The notes beneath the pieces are model-generated. The model saw only the letters and a list, made by a program, of their open reading frames with translations, ran no database searches and had not been told where the DNA came from. Below, one piece after another: positions 8,181-14,772 of a DNA stretch of 24,280 bases (position 1 is its first letter; each line of letters opens with the position of its first letter). The position numbers and the translations under genes are program-made. Location: assembly GCA_020859875.1 (NCBI GenBank), contig JAJBVJ010000268.1, forward strand, positions 1-24,280, read 5' to 3'. Source of the stretch: Rikenellaceae bacterium. GTDB lineage: Bacteria; Bacteroidota; Bacteroidia; Bacteroidales; Rikenellaceae.

Positions 8181-8492
8181 GTGGAACAGAATCGCAATGT
8201 TATGGCAGGTTCGGATATAGTCAGATCGGTTGCGGATAAGGTCGAACGCCTCATGGGCGAGAACCGGCGCCTCAGGGCGGAAGCATCGAGGCTCGGGGCC
8301 CGCAACGATAAGCTGAAAGGTGAAAACCGCGAACTGGCCGAACGTATAGTCCACCTGGAGCAAAGGCTCAACATCCTCGAACTGAAGGAGGGCCTGGCTT
8401 CCGGCGGTAATACCAAAGCGGCGATGGCACGTGTCAACCGTCTTATGCGGGAGGTCGACAAATGTATAGCGCTGCTGAACAGGCAGCCCTGA
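8181..8492 (+). CDS. Small coiled-coil protein upstream of zapA, function unknown
   Basis: This is a 103-residue hydrophilic protein. From about residue 12 to 70 it has a heptad-like pattern rich in Leu, Arg and Glu (VERLMGENRRLRAEASRLGARN, then ENRELAERIVHLEQRLN), typical of a parallel coiled coil. A second short helix follows (ARVNRLMREVDKCIALL). The frame is open from an ATG at 8145, but that ATG would lie before or at the expected transcription start. GTG 8181, with AAGGGG about 5 bases upstream, fits better; ATG 8202 is an alternative. It lies 100 bases before zapA on the same strand. It looks like a division-associated scaffold of the ZapB type in size and character, but no homology is claimed. 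Confidence 0.75.
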   Translation: MEQNRNVMAGSDIVRSVADKVERLMGENRRLRAEASRLGARNDKLKGENRELAERIVHLEQRLNILELKEGLASGGNTKAAMARVNRLMREVDKCIALLNRQP

Positions 8493-8592
8493 GCAGGGCG
8501 GTTCGAACAATATAAGGGCTTCGGGCGGCAAGCGGCCGCCGGTGCAACAAAAACAGTTATAACAACGTTACTTAACCACCGGGAGAGGGGGA

Positions 8593-8880
8593 ATGTCGGA
8601 TAAATTCAATATAAAGCTGACCATAGCCGGCAAGAGTTATCCGCTCTCGATAGAGAGGGAGATGGAGGAGAAATACCGCCGTGCCGAGAGGGAAGTCAAC
8701 CAACTGGTTGCAAAATTCCGGGGAAGGTTCCGGGCCGGGAGCGAGGACTACCTTGCGATGGCCGCGCTCCAGATCGCGGTATCGAACGTGGAGATGGAGA
8801 CCAGCCGCAGTCTGGGCGAAGAGCTGGACAAGCTCAAAGAGCTAGACATCAAGCTGGCCGATCATTTTGCGGAGGTGTAA
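8593..8880 (+). CDS. zapA: Cell division protein ZapA
   Basis: This 95-residue cytoplasmic protein bundles FtsZ filaments at the division site. The N-terminal part FNIKLTIAGKSYPLSIER (5-22) matches the ZapA beta hairpin that follows the IxIxGxxY pattern. It is followed by a long helix, EEKYRRAEREVNQLVAKF, and a C-terminal coiled coil that starts at YLAMAALQIAV. The length is normal for the family. A good ribosome site (GGGAGAGGGGG) lies just before the ATG. Its neighbours are the coiled-coil gene upstream and rny downstream. Confidence 0.9.
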   Translation: MSDKFNIKLTIAGKSYPLSIEREMEEKYRRAEREVNQLVAKFRGRFRAGSEDYLAMAALQIAVSNVEMETSRSLGEELDKLKELDIKLADHFAEV

Positions 8881-9025
8881 CGTCGAGCCTGTCGGACGGT
8901 GCCGTTTTCAGGTTCGCGGCCGCGGGAGAGGGCGCGAAAATTGCACCGGAAATTAAACTTGTACGAAATACGTTCTTTTACATATATACCGAAAGGACAG
9001 GAAGCTGCCCGCATGGATTCCTTAA

Positions 9026-9225
9026 TAGCTTTGCGAAACTAACATTAACAAAATTGGAGCTGTACTCGGTCGGTCAAAAACAGGCCTTTAACCTCTTTTC
9101 GAAGAGGTGTGCCCCCAGGGGTGCCGTTGGACGTTTGCGATTGTCGCCGGAGGCTTCACATATGACGATTGGAGATTCGTCAAACAAAAGAAGGAAACCC
9201 CGTGCGGGCTTTTTATTTGACCAGA
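9026..9225 (+). ncRNA. Possible structured small RNA between zapA and rny (6S-type RNA is one candidate)
   Basis: The 379-base gap 8881-9259 contains a perfect -7 box TAGCTTTG (9026-9033), though I see no good -33 element. It is followed by about 180 bases ending in a small C/G hairpin with a T-rich tail (9195-9217, CTTTTTATTT). Inside lies a perfect 7-bp stem with a TTCG tetraloop (ACCTCTT/AAGAGGT, 9091-9108). A second stem, TGACGA/TCGTCA, is centred near 9170. An outer pairing of AGGCCTTT (9082-9089) with GGAGGCTT (9150-9157) is possible. The size and the position next to zapA recall ssrS (6S RNA) in proteobacteria. I cannot confirm a 6S fold by hand, and the segment may instead be the rny leader. 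Confidence 0.4.
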
Positions 9226-9259
9226 ACCAAATAACATACTTTCATTAATACTATCTACA

Positions 9260-10816
9260 ATGTCGAACATATTGATAATGATACTGGTGGCAGTAGGCGC
9301 GGCGGCGGCAGGCATAGCCCTGTACATCGTCCTGGCCAATGCCCTGGGCCGAAATTCCATCGCCCGCAGGCGGGAGGCCGCACTCAAGGAGGCCGAAGCC
9401 GAAGGCGAGATGATAAAGAAGGAGAAGATACTCCAGGCCAAAGAGAAATTCATCCAGCTCAAAAGCGAGCATGATCGGTCTGTCAACGAACGGAATTCCA
9501 AGCTGAACCAGAGAGAGCAGGGGATCAAGCAGATCGAGAACAACCTGCGCCAGCAGGAGAGCGAGCTGGAGCGCCGCAACCGCGAGGCACAGAAAGTCAA
9601 GGAGCAGATGGACAACCACATTGCAGCCCTCGAACGTAAAAAAGAGGAGCTCGACAGATCGTTCCGCGAGCAAAATGCCCGCCTGGAGCAGATCAGCGGT
9701 ATGAGCAGCGAGGATGCCAAGAACATCCTCATCGAGAACATGAAGGAGGAGGCCAAGAGCGATGCCGCCAATTATGTCAGCGAGGTGATCGAAGAGGCCA
9801 AGATGACCGCCAACAAGGAGGCCAAGAAGATAGTCGTACAGACCATCCAGAGAGTCGCCACCGAGACGGCTATCGAGAACTCCGTGACGGTATTCAACAT
9901 CGAGAGCGACGAGGTGAAAGGACGGATCATCGGCCGTGAGGGCCGCAATATCCGCGCCCTTGAGGCCGCCACGGGTATAGAGATAATCGTGGACGACACC
10001 CCCGAGGCTATAATCCTCTCGGGATTCGACCCAGTGCGCAGGGAGATCGCACGCCTTGCACTCCACCAGCTCGTGACCGACGGACGCATCCATCCCGCGC
10101 GTATCGAAGAGGTAGTGGCCAAGGTGCAGAAACAGATCGAGGAGGAGATTATCGAGGCGGGAAAACGCACGACGATCGACCTGGGCATACACGGCCTCCA
10201 TCCGGAACTTATCCGGCTGGTGGGCAAGATGAAGTACCGCTCGTCCTACGGGCAGAACCTGCTGCAGCATTCGCGCGAGACGGCAAACCTCTGCGGGGTA
10301 ATGGCCGCCGAACTGGGACTCAACCCCAAGACCGCCCGCAGGGCCGGTCTGCTGCACGACATAGGCAAGGTGCCCGACGACGAACCCGAATTGCCGCATG
10401 CAATTATCGGCATGAAGCTGGCCGAGAAATATAAGGAGAAACCCGAGGTGTGCAACGCCATAGGGTCGCACCACGACGAGATGGAGATGACCTCGCTCAT
10501 CGCCCCGATCGTGCAGGTCTGCGACGCCATATCGGGAGCCCGTCCGGGCGCAAGGCGCGAAGTGGTGGAGTCGTATATCAAGCGCCTCAAGGAGATGGAA
10601 GATATTGCAATGGTCTACGACGGAGTAATGAAGACCTATGCCATCCAGGCCGGGCGTGAACTGCGAGTGATCGTGGGAAGCGAAAAGCTCTCCGACCACC
10701 AGGCCGACCAGCTCTCGCACGATATCGCCAAGAAAATACAGGACGAGATGACCTATCCCGGACAGGTGAAGATCACCGTGATCCGCGAAACCCGTTCGGT
10801 GAGTTACGCCAAGTAG
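9260..10816 (+). CDS. rny: Ribonuclease Y
   Basis: RNase Y is a membrane-anchored endoribonuclease that starts mRNA decay. The 518-residue protein begins with one membrane segment (about 4-26). A long charged coiled coil follows (about 35-210, repeated EKF, ERR and KKEEL blocks), then a KH domain with GRIIGREGRNIRALE (about 220-235), then an HD domain with HSRE (His near 338) and the HDIGK signature (His366-Asp367). The C-terminal VIRETRSVSYAK-type ending is typical. Length and domain order match the family. A strong terminator lies directly after the stop. Confidence 0.97.
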   Translation: MSNILIMILVAVGAAAAGIALYIVLANALGRNSIARRREAALKEAEAEGEMIKKEKILQAKEKFIQLKSEHDRSVNERNSKLNQREQGIKQIENNLRQQESELERRNREAQKVKEQMDNHIAALERKKEELDRSFREQNARLEQISGMSSEDAKNILIENMKEEAKSDAANYVSEVIEEAKMTANKEAKKIVVQTIQRVATETAIENSVTVFNIESDEVKGRIIGREGRNIRALEAATGIEIIVDDTPEAIILSGFDPVRREIARLALHQLVTDGRIHPARIEEVVAKVQKQIEEEIIEAGKRTTIDLGIHGLHPELIRLVGKMKYRSSYGQNLLQHSRETANLCGVMAAELGLNPKTARRAGLLHDIGKVPDDEPELPHAIIGMKLAEKYKEKPEVCNAIGSHHDEMEMTSLIAPIVQVCDAISGARPGARREVVESYIKRLKEMEDIAMVYDGVMKTYAIQAGRELRVIVGSEKLSDHQADQLSHDIAKKIQDEMTYPGQVKITVIRETRSVSYAK

Positions 10817-10833
10817 CGCTGCGTTTATGGATA

Positions 10834-10869
10834 AAAAAGAGGCCCCGGGATTTCCCGGGGCCTCTTTTT
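10834..10869. terminator. Bidirectional intrinsic terminator between rny and the S24 repressor
   Basis: A near-perfect inverted repeat (AAAAAGAGGCCCCGGGA, a 2-base loop, and its complement) is flanked by A runs on the left and T runs on the right. It can therefore stop transcripts from both the + strand rny gene and the - strand repressor gene. Confidence 0.93.
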
Positions 10870-10875
10870 GGTCGG

Positions 10876-11556
10876 TTACCTTATCGAGTTCATCCTTATG
10901 CTCGCCTTTATAAGGGCGAGTGCCCGTATCTTCGACGTTTCGATCTCCTTGTCGGAATGGAGCGGGTTCTGGTTGACCAGCCGGACGAAGCCTTCCCGGT
11001 CCGACCGGTGGATGTATTTGACGGTGATGTATTCCTCCCCGTCGATGTCGACCGAGAGCAGGTACATATCGCCCCAGAATATATCCTCGATGTTGCTTAC
11101 CTGTTTGTATAGAACGATGTCTCCGCTTTTGAGCAGGGGGGACATGCTGTCGCCCACGACGTATACCGCCCCGTCACACTTGGGGATGCCCGGAATGTGG
11201 ATGTAATCCACGGGCATATATTTGCCGGTACCGTTGAAGAGCGGCGCCAGCCCTTCGGTGCCCTCTATATTGTAGAGGGGAACGTTTTTCAGGGCCGGGT
11301 TTCCTTCTGCCCGGCGCCGGAAAGATTCCATATCGACCGGGGCACTGAAAATGTTGCCCTTCCCCTCCTGGATCCACTGTGGGTTTACGTTGAGGTCGTT
11401 TATCAATATATTTTTATTTCTCTCCGAAAGGGCGGCTCTGCCCGTTTCGATCATCGAAAGGGCGCTCTTCCCGATGCCGAGCCGTTGGGCGAGGGCTTCC
11501 TGGGTGAGGTTCAGCTCTTTACGTATCATCCGCAAACGGCCTCCTATGGTCTCCAT
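10876..11556 (-). CDS. XRE-family repressor with C-terminal S24 (LexA/CI-like) domain
   Basis: This is a phage-type DNA-binding repressor of 226 residues. The N-terminal helix-turn-helix is IRKELNLTQEALAQRLGIGKSALSMIETGR (about 11-40, shown in part). The C-terminal S24 domain has the serine motif GDSMSPLLKSGD (Ser137) and a downstream Lys in YITVK (Lys180) as the dyad partner. I do not see a clear Ala-Gly cleavage bond in the linker, so RecA-stimulated self-cleavage is uncertain. The frame is open to a TTG at 11562, but ATG at 11556 is preferred. The gene is divergent from the small unknown gene and terL, as expected for a regulator of that unit. Confidence 0.88.
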   Translation of the reverse strand: METIGGRLRMIRKELNLTQEALAQRLGIGKSALSMIETGRAALSERNKNILINDLNVNPQWIQEGKGNIFSAPVDMESFRRRAEGNPALKNVPLYNIEGTEGLAPLFNGTGKYMPVDYIHIPGIPKCDGAVYVVGDSMSPLLKSGDIVLYKQVSNIEDIFWGDMYLLSVDIDGEEYITVKYIHRSDREGFVRLVNQNPLHSDKEIETSKIRALALIKASIRMNSIR

Positions 11557-11632
11557 ATGCAAATTGTTTATAAAATGTTATCCAAATATTGAACCGATAT
11601 GGCAGGCTGGAGTTGTTTTTGCTTTCGGGACA

Positions 11633-11647
11633 GTTAAATATTTTAAC
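11633..11647. promoter_or_regulatory. AT-rich inverted repeat, possible repressor operator
   Basis: GTTAAA, the spacer TAT and TTTAAC form a perfect 15-bp dyad in the 139-base divergent region between the repressor and the small gene. The position suits an operator. No binding data exist and the AT-rich composition makes chance a real alternative. Confidence 0.3.
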
Positions 11648-11695
11648 GGGGAAAACCCATTCCTGTCCTACTAACTAACTTACTCAAGTCTGAAC

Positions 11696-12046
11696 ATGTG
11701 TAAACAAATCACCATTTCCGCAGGGTACATTTACCCTAAAAAACAGAAGATGGCTGTTTTGAATGATTGTATCTACAAAAATCTGGCCCTTATTTTAACC
11801 GAGCGGATCGGAGAAGATGAATTTTTTAACGGTAGTGTCCGGTGGGAAGGGGACGGGGTAGGTGTAACCCTGCGTACGACCCTTCTGGTATACCGCACCG
11901 AAGGCAGTCCGGATAAGGGCCGGCCGGGGTTTATAAAAAAAATAGTGCCGGTGTGGTGGGAATGCGAGCCGGTGGAAAACGGCAAACCTGCGGCCAGCGG
12001 ATTCAGCTGGGAAGAATTCAAAAATTTTTTGCCGTCGAACGGATAA
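11696..12046 (+). CDS. Unknown 116-residue protein of the phage-like island
   Basis: I do not recognise this protein. It is a compact mixed alpha/beta sequence without signal peptide or membrane segment. Notable parts are DCIYKNLALILTERIG, a strand-rich GVGVTLRTTLLVYRT, a PVWWECEP stretch, and a C-terminal SWEEFKNFLPSNG. An internal ATG at codon 19 is an alternative start; neither has a clear Shine-Dalgarno sequence. It lies 90 bases before terL on the same strand and opposite the repressor. It could be a small phage protein or a partner of the terminase; nothing in the sequence decides this. Confidence 0.65.
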   Translation: MCKQITISAGYIYPKKQKMAVLNDCIYKNLALILTERIGEDEFFNGSVRWEGDGVGVTLRTTLLVYRTEGSPDKGRPGFIKKIVPVWWECEPVENGKPAASGFSWEEFKNFLPSNG

Positions 12047-12088
12047 TACATCTTGTCAGCCGGTAAACTTGGTTTTACAGATTCCGAT

Positions 12089-12100
12089 ACTTTTAAAAGT
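12089..12100. promoter_or_regulatory. 12-bp perfect palindrome upstream of terL
   Basis: ACTTTTAAAAGT is self-complementary and lies 37 bases before the terL ATG. It overlaps an imperfect -7-like TACTTTTA (12088-12095). It may be a second regulatory site of the island. The evidence is weak. Confidence 0.25.
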
Positions 12101-12136
12101 GCAAAGCTAACAAATGAATACAGATTATGAATTGGT

Positions 12137-13597
12137 ATGGGTAAAAAGATAGACAAAAATGAGGAAAATAATGCCGGATCATGGGAAAAAGGAGGAGAAC
12201 CTCCTTTTTCTGTTTTTGCCCGGAGCGTGGTAAAGAATATCGAAATATCTCCTTTCCACGAAACTTACTACGGCCTGCTGGAAAGATTCGCCCAAAGGCG
12301 CTTACGCAGGCTGATCGTCTCGATCCCGCCCCAGCACGGAAAATCCCTCGGCTCGTCCGTTCTACTTCCCGCCTATATGCTGGGCCTTTGTCCCGATCTG
12401 AAGATTACCATCGCTTCGTACAATGCTACGCTGGCCTCGCGCTTCAATAAGCGGGCGCAGCGGATAATGGATTCGGAGCCCTACGCGGCCATGTTTCCCG
12501 CAACCCGCATCCGTCCGCTCACCTCCCGCTCCGATTCCGTCCGCACGGCCAGCCACGTCGAGGTGGAGGGGCACGACGGAGAACTCGTGTCGGTGGGGCG
12601 GGAGGGGTCGCTTACGGGCAACGACGTCGATATTTTTATACTCGACGATTTGTATAAGGATGCGATCGAGGCAAATTCCCCTCTTATCAGGGACAACTGC
12701 TGGGAGTGGTACATTTCGGTGGTGCGGACAAGGCTTCACAACGACAGCTCGGAGCTGATCGTCTTCACCCGGTGGCATGAGGAGGATTTGATCGGGACGA
12801 TACTGAGTAAGGAGAGGTATATAGTTCCCGAAAGTTTCCTGCAGATCGACCAGGCGCCGGCCGACACATGGGTCGTGCTCAATATGGAAGCGCTGAAGGA
12901 TTCCCCGCCGACGGTGCTCGATCCGAGGGAGCCGGGCGAGCCTCTCTGGCCCGCAAGGCACGATGCGGAGCTTCTGGCCGGCAAAAAGGCGCTCGACCCC
13001 ATCCGTTTCGAGTGCATGTACCAGGGGAAGCCCTCGGCGAGCGAGGGGCTGCTATACGGTGATAATTTTTCCACTTACGACCACATTCCGCAGCCGGCTG
13101 TAAAAAATGGAAATTACACCGATACGGCCGATACGGGGGAGGACTACCTTTGCTCGGTTTGCTATGACGTAGGAGCGGACGGGGCGGTTTATGTTACGGA
13201 TGTCGTCTACTCGCCGGAAAAAATGGAGATTACCGAAAAACTCGTGGCCGGGATGCTGGAGGCAAATATGACGCGGGTGGCTTATATCGAGAGCAATAAC
13301 GGCGGGAGGGGATTTGCCCGGGCAGTAGCCGCAGCCTCGAAGCTGGTAAAGATTGAGGCGTTCCATCAGTCGGGAAACAAAGAGGCCCGGATCCTCTCTA
13401 ACTCGGCGACCGTCCTGCGGCACATCCGTATGCCACGCGATTGGGCCGTCAGGTGGCCCCGGTTCCACGCCCACCTGGTTACCTATCGCCGGCTTTTCCG
13501 TTCGAACCGATGGCACGACGCCCCGGATGTGCTGACCGGGATAATCGAGACCGAGATCGTAAAGCCCTGTTCGAAGCGGATCAAAAAGCTGAACTGA
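12137..13597 (+). CDS. Phage terminase large subunit (orphan)
   Basis: This 486-residue protein is a complete DNA-packaging motor of the TerL type. The ATPase half has Walker A PPQHGKS (64-70), Walker B FILDD (167-171) and FTRWHEEDLIG (210-220), a stretch typical of this family. The RNase-H-like nuclease half has the expected acidic residues: Asp344 in CYDVGADG, Glu385 in YIESNNGG, and Asp461/Asp464 in HDAPD. In a phage it would cut concatemeric DNA and pump it into a prohead with the small terminase and portal. Neither is present here: the next gene downstream is the convergent lolD. The intact motifs argue that it is not simply decaying. Confidence 0.92.
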   Translation: MGKKIDKNEENNAGSWEKGGEPPFSVFARSVVKNIEISPFHETYYGLLERFAQRRLRRLIVSIPPQHGKSLGSSVLLPAYMLGLCPDLKITIASYNATLASRFNKRAQRIMDSEPYAAMFPATRIRPLTSRSDSVRTASHVEVEGHDGELVSVGREGSLTGNDVDIFILDDLYKDAIEANSPLIRDNCWEWYISVVRTRLHNDSSELIVFTRWHEEDLIGTILSKERYIVPESFLQIDQAPADTWVVLNMEALKDSPPTVLDPREPGEPLWPARHDAELLAGKKALDPIRFECMYQGKPSASEGLLYGDNFSTYDHIPQPAVKNGNYTDTADTGEDYLCSVCYDVGADGAVYVTDVVYSPEKMEITEKLVAGMLEANMTRVAYIESNNGGRGFARAVAAASKLVKIEAFHQSGNKEARILSNSATVLRHIRMPRDWAVRWPRFHAHLVTYRRLFRSNRWHDAPDVLTGIIETEIVKPCSKRIKKLN

Positions 13598-13715
13598 ACT
13601 GCACCTCGGTACGGTAGGACAGCGGCAGGCCAAGTTGCCGGGCCGGGCTGTAATTATGGAAATGGGTGACGCCGGTTGGGCCGGGGGAATCCCGATCGGA
13701 GGGCCGGACGGCACT
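13598..13715. other. Short intergenic segment between terL and the lolD-derived repeats
   Basis: This is GC-rich non-coding sequence with no terminator hairpin or gene that I can support. Its right end carries GGACGGC just before the repeat, which matches GGACGGC at the repeat boundary inside lolD. This is a possible microhomology at the duplication junction. Confidence 0.4.
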
Positions 13716-14103
13716 ACGGCCGGGGAATTTATAAGGGCCCGGGCGATGGCAACCCTCTGCTGCTGGCCGCCCGAGAGCTCGCCCGGACGGTGGCCGGCAC
13801 GGGCGGAAAGCTTACTCGGCCGGGGTGTCCGAGATTATCACCCCGTCCCGCATAGTAATGCAGCGGTCGGCCATCCCTGCCAGGTTCTCGTCGTGAGTGA
13901 CGATCACGATGGTCTGGCCGAAGGTGTCGCGCAGCTGGAAAAACAGGCGGTGGATCTCCTCGCGGGTGGCCGAATCGAGGTTTCCCGAGGGTTCGTCTGC
14001 CAGCAGGACGGCCGGGGAATTTATAAGGGCCCGGGCGATGGCAACCCTCTGCTGCTGGCCGCCCGAGAGCTCGCCCGGACGGTGGCCGGCACGGGCGGAA
14101 AGC
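13716..14103 (-). pseudogene. Duplicated lolD 3' fragments without a start (one full 292-bp unit plus a partial one)
   Basis: On the - strand, directly after the lolD stop (14104), the sequence encodes LSARAGHRPGELSGGQQQRV and continues to a second copy of the lolD C-terminus, ending at a stop at 13812-13814. The series then starts again and breaks off at 13716. The fragments correspond to LolD residues of about 127-222. They have no start codon, ribosome site or Walker A, so they cannot make an ABC ATPase alone. They differ from intact LolD in several bases at the start of the unit, giving GGQQQ instead of GGEQQ and ARAGH instead of ARACH. The remaining roughly 200 bases appear identical. 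Confidence 0.85.
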
Positions 14104-14299
14104 TTACTCGGCCGGGGTGTCCGAGATTATCACCCCGTCCCGCATAGTAATGCAGCGGTCGGCCATCCCTGCCAGGTTCTCGTCGTGAGTGACGATCACG
14201 ATGGTCTGGCCGAAGGTGTCGCGCAGCTGGAAAAACAGGCGGTGGATCTCCTCGCGGGTGGCCGAATCGAGGTTTCCCGAGGGTTCGTCTGCCAGCAGG
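13716..14299. repeat. Two perfect 292-bp tandem repeats derived from the 3' part of lolD
   Basis: Bases 13716-14007 and 14008-14299 appear identical by eye. A third, partial copy from 14300 to about 14394 lies inside intact lolD and matches at first. It differs at the signature motif (CTGTTCGCC against CTGCTGGCC) and near GTGGCACGCACGGGCGT, then loses similarity. Each unit contains the lolD stop codon. The unit length is not a multiple of three, so the copies do not extend the lolD reading frame. Confidence 0.93.
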
Positions 14300-14772
14300 A
14301 CGGCCGGGGAATTTATAAGGGCCCGGGCGATGGCAACCCTCTGCTGTTCGCCGCCCGAGAGCTCGCCCGGACGGTGGCACGCACGGGCGTAAAGCCCCAT
14401 CATGGAGAGCAGTTCCACGGCCCGGGTCTCTACCTCCCGTCGGTCGCGGCCACCGATATAGCCCGGAATGCAAATATTCTCGATCGCGGAAAATTCGGGA
14501 AGCAGGTGGTGGAACTGGAAGACGAACCCGAGGCTGGTGTTCCTGAATTTCGATAGTTGCCGGTCGGAGAGAGTGTCCACCCTCTGTCCGTCGATCCTGA
14601 CCGTACCCTCGTCGGGAAGGCTGAGGGTGCCGATTATTTGCAGCAGGGTAGTCTTACCGGCGCCGCTCGCCCCCACGATCGACACCACTTCGCCCCTTGC
14701 GATGTCGAGGTCTATTCCATTGAGTACCCGAAGGTCGCCGTAACTCTTTCGGATTCCCGAAATTTCAATCAT
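14104..14772 (-). CDS. lolD: LolD-like lipoprotein-release ABC transporter ATPase
   Basis: This 222-residue cytoplasmic ATPase would power a LolCDE/MacB-type membrane complex that extracts lipoproteins from the inner membrane. Motifs are Walker A GASGAGKT (34-41), Q-loop FQFHHLLPEFSAIEN (85-99, typical of LolD), signature LSGGEQQ (138-144), Walker B plus D-loop LLADEPSGNLDS (159-170), and switch His in VTHDE (194-198). The GNLD motif is common to the LolD/MacB/FtsE group, so the exact partner is inferred. ATG 14772 overlaps the folP stop (ATGATTGA). In-frame ATG 14781 and TTG 14787 are alternatives. Its membrane partner is not in this window. The 3' part is duplicated just downstream. Confidence 0.9.
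   Translation of the reverse strand: MIEISGIRKSYGDLRVLNGIDLDIARGEVVSIVGASGAGKTTLLQIIGTLSLPDEGTVRIDGQRVDTLSDRQLSKFRNTSLGFVFQFHHLLPEFSAIENICIPGYIGGRDRREVETRAVELLSMMGLYARACHRPGELSGGEQQRVAIARALINSPAVLLADEPSGNLDSATREEIHRLFFQLRDTFGQTIVIVTHDENLAGMADRCITMRDGVIISDTPAE

Noticed and set aside
9054..9248. 64-codon frame in the zapA-rny gap
   Set aside because: It runs through the hairpins of the candidate RNA, starts from a weak non-ATG codon and has no protein-like pattern.
9251..10720. Long open frame (489 codons) antisense to rny
   Set aside because: It mirrors the biased codon use of rny in a GC-rich gene. Its His/Leu/Gly-rich translation has no motif, and rny is certain by domains.
13716..14299. 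Tandem repeats as a CRISPR array
   Set aside because: The units are 292 bp, contiguous and coding-derived, with no short repeats separated by spacers.
13635..14556. + strand open frames across the lolD repeats with an internally repeated protein
   Set aside because: The apparent protein repeats only reflect the 292-bp DNA repeat read on the strand opposite to lolD. There are no family motifs or ribosome sites.
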